A stretch of 64,000 bases of DNA. Origin: Bog-473 sp963750075 (GTDB lineage Bacteria > Actinomycetota > Acidimicrobiia > Acidimicrobiales > RAAP-2). Within the stretch, counting starts at the first letter, position 1; every line of letters starts with the position of its first letter. The stretch lies in the NCBI GenBank assembly GCA_963750075.1, contig CAVVPG010000010.1, positions 86,600 to 150,599 of the forward strand. The letters are read 5' to 3'. This document shows, in pieces, positions 27,726-36,053 of this stretch. A program made the position numbers and the translations under genes. A model generated the notes under the pieces. The model saw only the letters and a program-made list of their open reading frames with translations, searched no databases and was not told the origin of the DNA.

Positions 27726-28601
27726 ATGGGTGAGGCCCTCGCCGTACTCGCAGCCGTCCTCTTCGCCGGGGGCACGGTGCTGCAGCAGAAGGGAACGCTG
27801 ACCACCGAAGCGGGCGAGGGCGACCCGCGGTTCTTGCTCCAGATCCTGCACCGCCCGGTCTGGGTGGCCGGTGCCGTGCTGCAGTCCACGGGATGGGTCG
27901 TGCAGGCGATGGCGCTCGACCGGGCACCTCTCGTCGCCGTGCAGTCGCTCACCGCGCTGAGCCTCGTCATCGCGCTGCCGCTGGGCGCGCTGCTCACCGA
28001 TCAGCACATCGGCCGCCGCGAGCTGGCCGGCGCCACCCTGACGCTGGTCGGGATCGTCCTGTTCATGTCGGCCGGACAGCCCCAAGGCGGCACGTCGCAC
28101 CCGGGCGCCGCGGCATGGTGGAGCGCCTGCCTCGTCACCGGCGCGCTCGTGCTGGTCCTGTTCGGCGTGGGCCGGCGGTTCACCGGCGCCGCCAAGGCAT
28201 TGACCTTCGGCGCCGCCGCCGGCCTGGGCTACGGCCTGCAGGCCGCGGTCACCAAGACCTTCGTCACCGAGCTCGGCGGCAGCGTGCTCTCGCTCCTGAG
28301 CAGCTGGTCCGTCTACGTCCTGATCATCAGCGCGGTGGCCGGCTTCGTGCTCCAGCAGTCCGCGCTCAAGACCGGCGTCCTGGCGCCGGCCATGGCGTCG
28401 AGCAACTCCGTCACGCTCTTCTCGAGCGTGATCCTCGGCGTCACCGTCTACGGGGAGGCGCTGTCGAAGGGCGGGGCCTCGCACTCGAGCTCCGCCATCG
28501 TCGGCCTCCTGATCGCGTTGGGCGGGATCGCTCTCCTCGCCGGCGCAGAGGCACCGGAGGAGACGGCGCCCGGTTCCGCTGACCCCTCGCCCGCCACGTG
28601 A
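27726..28601 (+). CDS. DMT-superfamily membrane transporter (EamA/NIPA-like)
   Basis: A 291-residue integral membrane protein with about nine or ten hydrophobic segments arranged as two repeats, as in the drug/metabolite transporter superfamily. The first helix with GGTVLQQKGT and the STGWVVQAMALDRAPLVAVQ segment resemble bacterial EamA/NIPA-like proteins. Direction and substrate cannot be told. The ATG at 27726 follows a TAACCT box, suggesting a leaderless mRNA. The C-terminal tail is short and acidic. The DedA gene follows 49 bp later on the same strand. Confidence 0.83.
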   Translation: MGEALAVLAAVLFAGGTVLQQKGTLTTEAGEGDPRFLLQILHRPVWVAGAVLQSTGWVVQAMALDRAPLVAVQSLTALSLVIALPLGALLTDQHIGRRELAGATLTLVGIVLFMSAGQPQGGTSHPGAAAWWSACLVTGALVLVLFGVGRRFTGAAKALTFGAAAGLGYGLQAAVTKTFVTELGGSVLSLLSSWSVYVLIISAVAGFVLQQSALKTGVLAPAMASSNSVTLFSSVILGVTVYGEALSKGGASHSSSAIVGLLIALGGIALLAGAEAPEETAPGSADPSPAT

Positions 28602-28650
28602 GCCGGGTCGCCGGTGGCCCCGCGCGTCGTCGGCGGAGGGCCACCTGACC

Positions 28651-29247
28651 GTGCACCTCCTCGCCTCGGCGGACATCGCGGGCAGTTGGTGGGAGTACCT
28701 GGCCCTGTTCGTGGCGGTGGCCGCATCGTGGGCCGGGGTGCCCTTCATCGGCGCCACCGCGCTCGGGGCGGCCGGCGTGGCGGCCAGCCAGGGCAGGCTC
28801 AACCTGGCACTGGTCGTGGGCGTCGCCACCGTGGCGGGAGAGGTGGGCGGGCTCGTCGGTTATGCGATCGGGAACCGCTGGGGGCGCCGGCTGCTGGAGC
28901 GGCCCGGCAAGCACCAAGCGGGCCGCCAGCGCATGGTGGAGCGTGGCGAGCACGCCTACGCCACGTGGGGACGCCTGGCGGTGTTCTTCACGCCGGCCAT
29001 CGTCTCGGGCACGGCCAAGATGCAGCACGGCCAGTTCGTGCTCTGGAACCTCGTGGCCTCGTTCGGGTTCTCGGTCTCCGTCGCGGCCAGCGCGTACGGG
29101 ATGGGGAGGATCGTCACGGGCCACTACTCGCCCCACGACATCGCCACGCTGCTCGTGGGGCTCGTCGTCGGCGTCCTCGTGACGGTGTTCTACGTCCGCC
29201 ACCGCCGCCGTTCCGCGACCAAGGCGGCCGGCCCGTCAGCGGGGTAG
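28651..29247 (+). CDS. DedA family (VTT domain) membrane protein
   Basis: A 198-residue membrane protein of the DedA/SNARE-associated (VTT) family. It shows the glycine-rich re-entrant segment GVPFIGATALG, GEVGGLVGYAIGNRWGRR and, after the middle loop, RLAVFFTPAIVSGTAKM, close to the family's R-x3-P pattern. DedA proteins act as lipid scramblases or flippases, for example of undecaprenyl phosphate. The GTG at 28651 is the likely start. The last four codons overlap the convergent acyl-CoA dehydrogenase gene by 12 bp. Confidence 0.85.
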   Translation: MHLLASADIAGSWWEYLALFVAVAASWAGVPFIGATALGAAGVAASQGRLNLALVVGVATVAGEVGGLVGYAIGNRWGRRLLERPGKHQAGRQRMVERGEHAYATWGRLAVFFTPAIVSGTAKMQHGQFVLWNLVASFGFSVSVAASAYGMGRIVTGHYSPHDIATLLVGLVVGVLVTVFYVRHRRRSATKAAGPSAG

Positions 29248-30378
29248 GCCGAGAATCCTCCCGGCGATGATGTCGCGTTGCACCTGCGACGTGCCGCCCG
29301 CGATCCCGGCCGCCTTGCTCCACAGCCACTGGCGCGCCCAGGGCCCCGCCTCGGCCGCTGCCGGGTCACGCCCGGTGACGAGGAGCGCAGCGTCGGAGAG
29401 CCCCTGGGTCATGGAGGTCCAGGTGAGCTTGACCCAGCTCGACTCGGGGCCGGGCTCCTCGCCCCGGCCCAGGCGCGTCAGCGTCCGCAGGTTGTGCAGG
29501 CGCAGCACGCCGAGGTCGATGTAGGCCCGCGCCAGCGCGTCGGCGACGAGCGGGTCGTCGAGCGCCCCGTTGGCCCGGGCCTCCCCGTACAGCCGGGCCA
29601 GGTAGGTCTCGTGGACCACCTGTTCCTTGAAGGGGAAGTTCGTCCCCCGCTCGTGGGCCAAGGTCGAGCCAGCCACGGTCCATCCCTGGCCCTCGGTCCC
29701 CACCACGTGCTCCGCCGGCACGAACACGTCCGTCAGGAACACCTCGTTGAACTCGGCGTCGCCCGTCATCTGCACGAGCGGGCGCACGTTGACGCCGGGG
29801 TCGGCCATGTCGACGATCAGGGCGGTGATGCCCTGCTGCGGGCGTGGCGCATCGGCCTCGGTGCGGGCGAGGCACAGGCCCCACGAGGCGAATTGGGCGT
29901 ACGACGTCCAGACCTTGCGGCCGCTCACCAGGTAACCCCCGTCGACCGGCACGGCGCGGGTGGCGAGCGAGGCCAGGTCGCTGCCGGCGTCGGGCTCGCT
30001 GAAGAGCTGGCACCAGATCTCCTCCGCCGAGAGGATCGGCGGCAGATGGCGCACGCGCTGGTCCTCGGTGCCGTGGGCCAGCAGGGTCGGTCCCACCAGG
30101 TTGATCCCGACGCGGTTCACCGGTTGCGGGGCCTGCGAGCGGGCGTACTCGCTCTGGTACAGCGCGACCTGCACGGGCGTCGCGCTGCGGCCGCCGTACT
30201 CGCTCGGCCAGTGCACGCCCACCCAGCGGTCGGCCGCCAGCGTGGCCTGCCACTCACGGCCCCATGCCACCTCGTCGGCCAGGTCGACGAACGCGGGCGG
30301 CCGGTGCGGATGCGCGGCGAGCCAGTCCCGGAACGAGGCGGCGAACTCCTCGTCCTCCCGCCTCAGCGCGAGATCCAC
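29236..30378 (-). CDS. Acyl-CoA dehydrogenase (FadE-type)
   Basis: A 380-residue flavoprotein with the full family plan: N-terminal helical domain, WCQLFSEPDAGSDLAS (FAD-contacting beta domain), KVWTSYAQ, and the C-terminal AGGTSQVQRDIIAGRILG. It introduces the alpha-beta double bond into an acyl-CoA thioester and passes electrons to ETF. The GTG at 30378 has a GGAGG box about ten bases upstream. Operator D lies 20 bp upstream, shared with the divergent acyl-CoA ligase. It is close in sequence to the enzyme at 33968, with a shared WCQLFSEPDAGSDLAS and GRKVWTSYAQFA. Confidence 0.93.
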   Translation of the reverse strand: MDLALRREDEEFAASFRDWLAAHPHRPPAFVDLADEVAWGREWQATLAADRWVGVHWPSEYGGRSATPVQVALYQSEYARSQAPQPVNRVGINLVGPTLLAHGTEDQRVRHLPPILSAEEIWCQLFSEPDAGSDLASLATRAVPVDGGYLVSGRKVWTSYAQFASWGLCLARTEADAPRPQQGITALIVDMADPGVNVRPLVQMTGDAEFNEVFLTDVFVPAEHVVGTEGQGWTVAGSTLAHERGTNFPFKEQVVHETYLARLYGEARANGALDDPLVADALARAYIDLGVLRLHNLRTLTRLGRGEEPGPESSWVKLTWTSMTQGLSDAALLVTGRDPAAAEAGPWARQWLWSKAAGIAGGTSQVQRDIIAGRILGLPR

Positions 30379-30398
30379 CCGGGCGTCCTCCGCGGCGC

Positions 30399-30412
30399 TG
30401 ACATCGGCGTCA
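30399..30412. promoter_or_regulatory. Putative operator D (14-bp palindrome)
   Basis: TGACATCGGCGTCA lies between the divergent acyl-CoA dehydrogenase and acyl-CoA ligase genes. Its right end reaches the expected -35 of the ligase promoter (-10 TAGGGT at 30434-30439). Confidence 0.6.
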
Positions 30413-30447
30413 CGCTAGTGGGGCCCCGATGGCTAGGGTGCCCTGCC

Positions 30448-31962
30448 GTGACGGACCGCCTCCGAGCCACCTGGGTGCCGCGCCTGGCCCGGACCTACGG
30501 GCGCCCCGGAGGGCCCTGGGACGTCCCGACACTCGATGCGCTGCTCTCGGCACGCGGCGGCGAGGTGGTCGACGGCGACACGCGGCTCTCGGCCTCCCAG
30601 ACGGACGCGCTGGTGGCCACCGTCGCCGGTGGGCTCCGGGAGCGGGGGGTGGCCCGCGGCGACGCGGTGGGCTGGCAGGTGCCCAACAGCCTGGCCGCGG
30701 CCGTGCTCACCCGTGCCTGCTGGCGCATCGGGGCGGTGGCGGCGCCGCTCCTGCACTCCTTCGGGACCGCCGACGTCGCGGCGGCACTCGGGCAGATCGA
30801 CCCCGCGCTCGTCGTCGAGCTCCCGACGGAGGCCCTCTCCGACCCTGCCGCTCTGGCCGGGACGGTCGGGGGGGAGCCCGTCGCGGTCGGCGCCTTCACG
30901 GCGCGGCCGTCGGACGTGGCGCTGGTCCTGTTCACCTCCGGATCGACCGGCATCCCCAAGGCGGTGCTCCACACGCAGCGGGGCTTGAGCTGGAAGGCGT
31001 CGCTGATGGCGCGCGTGCACGGCCTGGGGCCGGCCGACGCGGTGCTCATGCCGGCCCCGATGGCGCACATCTCCGGCCTCCTCAACGGGGTGCTCGTGCC
31101 CGGCGCGGCCGGACTGCGGTCGGTCCTCGTCCGCCGCTTCGATCCCGAACAGGCACTCGCGCTCGTGGCGCGCGAGCGCATCTCGTTCCTGGCCGGGCCG
31201 CCGACCTTCTTCATCGCGATGGGCCGCGCGCTGGCCGAGGGCGGCGGCGCGGACGTCTCCTCCGTGCGGCTCGTCTCGAGCGGGGGCGCCTCGGTGACGC
31301 CGACGTTCGTCGAGGACACGGCGCGCACCTTCGGCTGCCGGGTGAAGCGCACCTACGGCTCGACCGAGGCACCGACCGTGACGACCAGCAGTGACGACGA
31401 CCCCTTCGAGAAGGCCCGCGACACCGACGGGCGCGCCGTCGGCGAGGTCGAGCTGCGCGTGTCGGATCCGGCCTCGGGGAAGGCGCTGGCGAGCGGGGCG
31501 GCCGGGGAGCTCTGGGTGCGCGGGCCCGAGATGTTCGCCGGCTACGCCGACGTGGGGCTGACGCGCGCCGTGATCGCCCGCGGCGGTTGGTTCCGCACCG
31601 GCGACCTCGCCACGGTCGACCGGGACGGGTGGGTGCGCATCGTCGGACGGCTCAAGGACGTGATCATCCGCGGGGGCGAGAACATCTCGGCCTCCGAAGT
31701 CGAGGCGGCGCTGGAGGCCCACCCCGACGTGCGCCACGCGGTGGCGGTGGGATATCCCGACGCGCTGATGGGCGAGCGGGTGGCCGCGTACGTCGAGTCG
31801 TCCGGGCCCTTCGACGTCGAGGAGTGCCGGCGGTGGTTCGCCAGCCGGGGCATGGCGACCTTCAAGACGCCCGAACGGGTCGAGCGGCTCGATCAACTCC
31901 CGCTGTTGGGCTCGGGCAAGGCGGACCGAGCGGAGCTGCGCCGCCGCGCCGCGGCGACGTGA
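30448..31962 (+). CDS. Acyl-CoA synthetase (AMP-forming, ANL superfamily)
   Basis: A 504-residue adenylate-forming ligase. The P-loop motif is LFTSGSTGIPKAV, the A5 motif YGSTEAPT, the A7/A8 segments GWFRTGDLATVDRDG and GRLKDVIIRGGENIS, and the A10 catalytic Lys is in GSGKADR. It activates a carboxylic acid to an acyl-CoA and probably feeds the acyl-CoA dehydrogenases of this region. The GTG at 30448 is eight bases after a TAGGGT box, consistent with a leaderless start, and operator D is 35 bp upstream. Specific acid unknown. Confidence 0.92.
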   Translation: MTDRLRATWVPRLARTYGRPGGPWDVPTLDALLSARGGEVVDGDTRLSASQTDALVATVAGGLRERGVARGDAVGWQVPNSLAAAVLTRACWRIGAVAAPLLHSFGTADVAAALGQIDPALVVELPTEALSDPAALAGTVGGEPVAVGAFTARPSDVALVLFTSGSTGIPKAVLHTQRGLSWKASLMARVHGLGPADAVLMPAPMAHISGLLNGVLVPGAAGLRSVLVRRFDPEQALALVARERISFLAGPPTFFIAMGRALAEGGGADVSSVRLVSSGGASVTPTFVEDTARTFGCRVKRTYGSTEAPTVTTSSDDDPFEKARDTDGRAVGEVELRVSDPASGKALASGAAGELWVRGPEMFAGYADVGLTRAVIARGGWFRTGDLATVDRDGWVRIVGRLKDVIIRGGENISASEVEAALEAHPDVRHAVAVGYPDALMGERVAAYVESSGPFDVEECRRWFASRGMATFKTPERVERLDQLPLLGSGKADRAELRRRAAAT

Positions 31963-32046
31963 ACGGGGACGACGGCACGGTCCCCGGCGGGCGAGGCGGC
32001 CGGGCATGCCCCGCCGCCCCGAAGGTCCCGAACTAGCGTCTGCCGC

Positions 32047-32703
32047 GTGCCTCGCCGCAACCTGGTCCCGCTCGCGCTGCTTGCCGTCCTGGCCCTCGCG
32101 ACCGCCGGCTTGGCCGTGCTCGGCGCGTCGTCCGCCCCGAGCGCGGCGACGGTGACGGTGCAGAACGCGTCGACCGAGACCTTCGGCTCCCCCACCGGGT
32201 CGACCTCGTTCGCCATGGACCTCCTCAGCACGGTGCAGGCCGGTACGGGGACGGGCACGATCGCCCAGGTGCGCCTGGTCGCGTATGTGCCCCCGGCACG
32301 CATGGCGGTCTACCAGGTCAACGCGCGGTCGACGAAGCTGCTCGCGGTGCTCGATCCGGCGGCCACCACCTGCGCGCTCAGCGCGTACACCGCCATCGTG
32401 GGCGGCGCGACGCCGTGGACCGCCAGCGGCGGTGCCTACACCCGGACCGAGAGCCTCACCGACTACTCCAGCCGCGTCCCGCAGACGTCGGGTGTGACGT
32501 GCACACCGCACGCAGCGGCCGTGCACGGGCAGGTCCTCGAGCGGGCGGTGGTGCGCGCCGACTACCTCATCAGCGTCCGCCTGACGGTCGTCGTGCCGCC
32601 GCAGCGGCTCAGCAACGGGACCGAGGCCGCGCACGGGGCGGAGGGCGAGGCACTGGTGCTGCTGCGGATCAACGGCACGCCGACCCAGAAGCTCGGCTCG
32701 TAG
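32047..32703 (+). CDS. Hypothetical exported protein
   Basis: A 218-residue protein that I do not recognise. The N-terminus (PRRNLVPLALLAVLALATAG) is a signal peptide or anchor ending near AASSAPSA-type residues about position 33. The mature part is Thr/Ser/Ala-rich and predicted mostly beta, with two cysteines that could form a disulphide. The GTG at 32047 follows a TAGCGT box by seven bases, a leaderless arrangement. It stands alone between the ligase and an acyl-CoA dehydrogenase on the other strand. Confidence 0.7.
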   Translation: MPRRNLVPLALLAVLALATAGLAVLGASSAPSAATVTVQNASTETFGSPTGSTSFAMDLLSTVQAGTGTGTIAQVRLVAYVPPARMAVYQVNARSTKLLAVLDPAATTCALSAYTAIVGGATPWTASGGAYTRTESLTDYSSRVPQTSGVTCTPHAAAVHGQVLERAVVRADYLISVRLTVVVPPQRLSNGTEAAHGAEGEALVLLRINGTPTQKLGS

Positions 32704-32715
32704 CGCCGCGTCGCC

Positions 32716-33897
32716 TCAGGAGAGCGGCGCGCCCGCGTCCAGCCGCGCACGCAGCATGGCCGCGATGCGGTCGCGGTGAAAGGCCGCGTCGCCGAAGCTG
32801 ACCTGGTCGAGCTGGGCGCGCTTCAGGTACAGGTGCATGTCGTGCTCCCAGGTGAACCCGATGCCACCGTGGACCTGCAGTCCGGCGGCCATGACTCGGC
32901 GCGACGCATCGGAGCACCAGGCCTTGGCCATGCTGGCCGACAGCGATCGCTCCGGGTCGCCGGCCGCGGCGCACCATGCCGCGTAGTAGGCCGTCGAGCG
33001 CATGCCCTCGACGTCGACCAGGGCGTCCGCCAGCATGTGCTTCACCGCCTGGAAGGAGCCGATCGGCTTGCCGAACTGGACGCGGTCCTTGGCGTAGTCC
33101 ACCGTGATCGACAGCACGTGGTCGGCCGCGCCGAGCATCTCGGCGCTGGCGAGCGTGGCGGCACGGTCAACCAGCAGCTCCGCCGCGTCGGCCCCCCCCA
33201 GGCGGCGGGCGGGCGTGCGGTCGAACGCGAGGACACCCAGCTCCCTCGTGCGGTCCATGGCCGGCACCGGGTCGGGTCGGCCCTCGCTGCGCAGGTCGAC
33301 GGCGTAGACGCCGCCGGCCACGGCGATGACCGCCACGTCGGCCGAGGGTGCGTACGCGGTGGGCCCGGCGGCACCGGTGAGCCGCACGTCGCCGCCCGGC
33401 CCCGAGGGGTCGACCGCGATCGCGTGGGCGCCCGGTGCGCAGGCGACGCACCCCACAGCCGCGCCCTGGCTCAACGCCTCACGCCACTCCTTCGTGCCCT
33501 CGTCGGCGCGAGCCTCGGGCCCGCACAGCGCGCCGAGCGCCACGACGGACGGCAGGAAGGGCGCCGCCACCAGTCGCCGCCCGATCTCCTCGCACAGGAC
33601 CGCCACCTCCACGAGGCCGAGCCCCAGGCCGTCGTCGTTCTCGGGCAGCTCGAGGGCGAGCCAGCCCTGGTCCGCCATGGCCGACCACACCGCGGCGTCG
33701 TACCCCTGCGGCGCGTCCGCCCGCCTCGGCACGGGGCCGTCGGAGACCGCGGGCAGCTCGCCCGCACCGGGCAGCGTGCCCACGACCGCGCCCGTGCCCA
33801 CGCGGGCCCGCAACGCGTCGTGTCCCGCCAACCGGTTGAGCAGCGTGGCGGCCGCATCGCGCAGGGCCTGCTGGTCGGCGGAGAGGTCGAAGTCCAC
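32716..33897 (-). CDS. Acyl-CoA dehydrogenase, partner-subunit type
   Basis: A 393-residue acyl-CoA dehydrogenase-fold protein. The C-terminal domain has VQFGKPIGSFQAVKH and VHGGIGFTWEHDMHLYLKRA, the pattern of the second subunit in actinobacterial heterotetrameric dehydrogenases. The middle domain lacks the usual SEPDAGSD-type FAD loop. The GTG at 33897 is placed by a TAGACT box (minus strand) eight bases upstream; longer starts from ATGs at 33909-33918 would use the promoter as coding sequence. It is divergent from the FadE at 33968 with operator E between, so the two probably form one alpha2-beta2 enzyme. Confidence 0.9.
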   Translation of the reverse strand: MDFDLSADQQALRDAAATLLNRLAGHDALRARVGTGAVVGTLPGAGELPAVSDGPVPRRADAPQGYDAAVWSAMADQGWLALELPENDDGLGLGLVEVAVLCEEIGRRLVAAPFLPSVVALGALCGPEARADEGTKEWREALSQGAAVGCVACAPGAHAIAVDPSGPGGDVRLTGAAGPTAYAPSADVAVIAVAGGVYAVDLRSEGRPDPVPAMDRTRELGVLAFDRTPARRLGGADAAELLVDRAATLASAEMLGAADHVLSITVDYAKDRVQFGKPIGSFQAVKHMLADALVDVEGMRSTAYYAAWCAAAGDPERSLSASMAKAWCSDASRRVMAAGLQVHGGIGFTWEHDMHLYLKRAQLDQVSFGDAAFHRDRIAAMLRARLDAGAPLS

Positions 33898-33921
33898 GGC
33901 GGCGCAGTCTACGGTCATCCC

Positions 33922-33935
33922 CGACATGGGTGTCA
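33922..33935. promoter_or_regulatory. Putative operator E (14-bp palindrome)
   Basis: CGACATGGGTGTCA lies midway between two divergent acyl-CoA dehydrogenase genes and covers the expected -35 regions of both (-10 boxes: TAGACT at 33906-33911 on the minus strand, CATGCT at 33955-33960 on the plus strand). Confidence 0.62.
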
Positions 33936-33967
33936 CCCCTCGCGGGGGCTGTGCCATGCTGCGGCGG

Positions 33968-35146
33968 ATGGATCTGCGCGCCACCGCCGAGCAGGAGAAG
34001 CTGCGCGACGCGTTCCGGGCCTGGTTGATGGAGCACCTCCCGTGGCCCTACGGCGTCGGGCTGCCGCCCCGCTTCGACGACCTGGCCGACACGGTGGCGT
34101 TCGGGCGACGCTGGCAGGGCGACCTGGCGGCCGACGGCTGGGTCGGCGTCACGTGGCCCGAGGAGTACGGCGGGCGTGGGCTCGGCGCGCTCGAGAACTA
34201 CGTCGTGATCGAGGAGCTGGCGCGGGCGCGGGCCCCCGAGCTCGTGGGCCGCATCGGCATCAACCTGGTCGGGCCCACGCTGTTGGCCCACGGGACACCC
34301 GGGCAGAAGGAGCGCTTCCTGCCCCGCATCCTCTCGGCGACGGAGCTGTGGTGCCAGCTCTTCAGCGAGCCCGACGCGGGCAGTGACCTGGCCTCGCTCA
34401 CCACCCGGGCCGTGCCGGCCGACGGCGGCTACCGGGTGACCGGCCGCAAGGTCTGGACCTCCTACGCGCAGTTCGCCGACTGGGGGCTCTGCCTCACACG
34501 CTCCGACCCCGACGCGCCGAAGCGCCAGCAGGGCATCACGGCCCTCATCGTCGACATGCACGCGGACGGTGTGGAGGTGCGCCCGCTCGTCCAGTCGACC
34601 GGGGAGGCCGAATTCAACGAGGTCGAGCTGCACGACGTCTTCGTGCCCGACCACCAGCGCGTCGGCAACGAGGGCGAGGGCTGGACCGTCGCCGGCTCGA
34701 CGCTGGCGCACGAGCGCGGCATCAACCCGCGCCAGCTCGTGATCCACACGCAATTGATCGAAGAGCTCCTCCGCCTCGCGCACGCCAACGGCAGCTTCGA
34801 CGACTGGCGCCTGCGCCAGCAGCTGGCCCAGGCGGCGACGGAGGTCCGGCTCTTCCAGCTCCACAATTGGCGCTCCCTCACCCGGCTGTCCAAGGGCGAC
34901 GCGCCGGGCCCCGAAGGCAGCGCGCTGAAGCTGTACTGGAGCGAGATGTCCAAGCGGCTCCACCAGACCGCGCTCGACGTGCTCGGGCCGGCCTCGCCCC
35001 TGTGGGAGGGCGCCCCCGGCAACCCCGACGACGGCGCGTGGCAGCGCTCGTGGCTGTACTACCAGGCGTCCTCCATCTTTGCCGGCACGAACGAGATCCA
35101 AAGGACGCTGGTGGGCGAGCGCGTCCTGGGGCTGCCACGGGGATGA
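33968..35146 (+). CDS. Acyl-CoA dehydrogenase (FadE-type), catalytic-subunit type
   Basis: A 392-residue acyl-CoA dehydrogenase with intact WCQLFSEPDAGSDLAS, RKVWTSYAQFADWG, GEGWTVAGSTLAHERG and C-terminal FAGTNEIQRTLVGERVLG. It is the likely catalytic partner of the divergent 33897 gene. The ATG at 33968 follows a CATGCT box by seven bases. An enoyl-CoA hydratase and a CoA transferase follow on the same strand, giving a beta-oxidation operon under operator E. Confidence 0.93.
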   Translation: MDLRATAEQEKLRDAFRAWLMEHLPWPYGVGLPPRFDDLADTVAFGRRWQGDLAADGWVGVTWPEEYGGRGLGALENYVVIEELARARAPELVGRIGINLVGPTLLAHGTPGQKERFLPRILSATELWCQLFSEPDAGSDLASLTTRAVPADGGYRVTGRKVWTSYAQFADWGLCLTRSDPDAPKRQQGITALIVDMHADGVEVRPLVQSTGEAEFNEVELHDVFVPDHQRVGNEGEGWTVAGSTLAHERGINPRQLVIHTQLIEELLRLAHANGSFDDWRLRQQLAQAATEVRLFQLHNWRSLTRLSKGDAPGPEGSALKLYWSEMSKRLHQTALDVLGPASPLWEGAPGNPDDGAWQRSWLYYQASSIFAGTNEIQRTLVGERVLGLPRG

Positions 35147-35201
35147 GCGTCCCCGGGCGGCGTGGCGCGGCAGGATGAGCGGCAGAGGGAGGATGGGTGA
35201 G

Positions 35202-36053
35202 ATGGCAGAGGACTTCGAGACGATCCGCTACGAGACCGACGGCGCGGTGGCCACCATCACGATGAACCGCCCCGACGTCGCCAACGCGCAGGACTCCACA
35301 CTCATCGACGAGATCGACGCCGCCTTCGACCGCGCCGACGCCGACGACGCGGTGCGCGTCGTGATCCTCGCCGGCGAGGGCAAGCACTTCTCGTCGGGTC
35401 ATGACCTCAAGGCCCTCGTCGGCGGGGAGGGCGACGACCCGTGGGTGGCGCGGCGCGAGACGCCCGAGGGCAAGTTCGAGCACGAGAAGACGATGTACTT
35501 CGACCGCTGCTTGCGCATCCACGACTTCCGCAAGCCGACGATCGCAGCCGTGCAGGGCAGCTGCATCGCGGCGGGCCTCATGCTGGCCGCCATGTGCGAC
35601 CTCATCGTCGCCGCCGACGACGCCGTCTTCTCGAACCCGGTCCTCCGGCTCACCGGGGCCGGCGTGGAGCTGCTGGTGGAGCCCTGGGAGCTCGGGATCC
35701 GCAAGGCGAAGGAATTCCTCCTCACGGGCGACACCATCGACGCCCAGGAGGCCTGGCGCCTCGGCCTCGTCAACCGCGTCGTCCCGCGGGCGGAGCTGAC
35801 GACCGCCACGCGCGAGCTGGCGGAGAGGATCGCGCTGGTGCCGCCGGTCACGGCGCAGACGGTCAAGGACACCATCAACCAGACGGGGACCCTGATGGGC
35901 AAGCGCGACGCGCTCAAGTACCACTTCATGGCCCACCACTGGGTCCACAACTCGGCCACCGCGCTGAACGCGCTGGCGGCGCGCAAGGCGAAGGGTTCGA
36001 TGCGGGAGGTCATGGCCGAGCGCGACCAGGGACACCCGGACTCGGGCGAATGA
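35202..36053 (+). CDS. Enoyl-CoA hydratase/isomerase (crotonase family)
   Basis: A 283-residue crotonase-fold protein. The oxyanion-hole segments are FSSGHDLKAL and VQGSCIAAGLMLAAMCDL. The usual first catalytic Glu region is occupied by LTGAGVELLVEPWELG, so it may be a hydratase or an isomerase. It most likely hydrates the enoyl-CoA made by the upstream dehydrogenase. The ATG at 35202 is preferred over 35175 and 35193 because AGGGAGG lies nine bases upstream. The stop overlaps the ATG of the CoA transferase (ATGA). Confidence 0.9.
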   Translation: MAEDFETIRYETDGAVATITMNRPDVANAQDSTLIDEIDAAFDRADADDAVRVVILAGEGKHFSSGHDLKALVGGEGDDPWVARRETPEGKFEHEKTMYFDRCLRIHDFRKPTIAAVQGSCIAAGLMLAAMCDLIVAADDAVFSNPVLRLTGAGVELLVEPWELGIRKAKEFLLTGDTIDAQEAWRLGLVNRVVPRAELTTATRELAERIALVPPVTAQTVKDTINQTGTLMGKRDALKYHFMAHHWVHNSATALNALAARKAKGSMREVMAERDQGHPDSGE

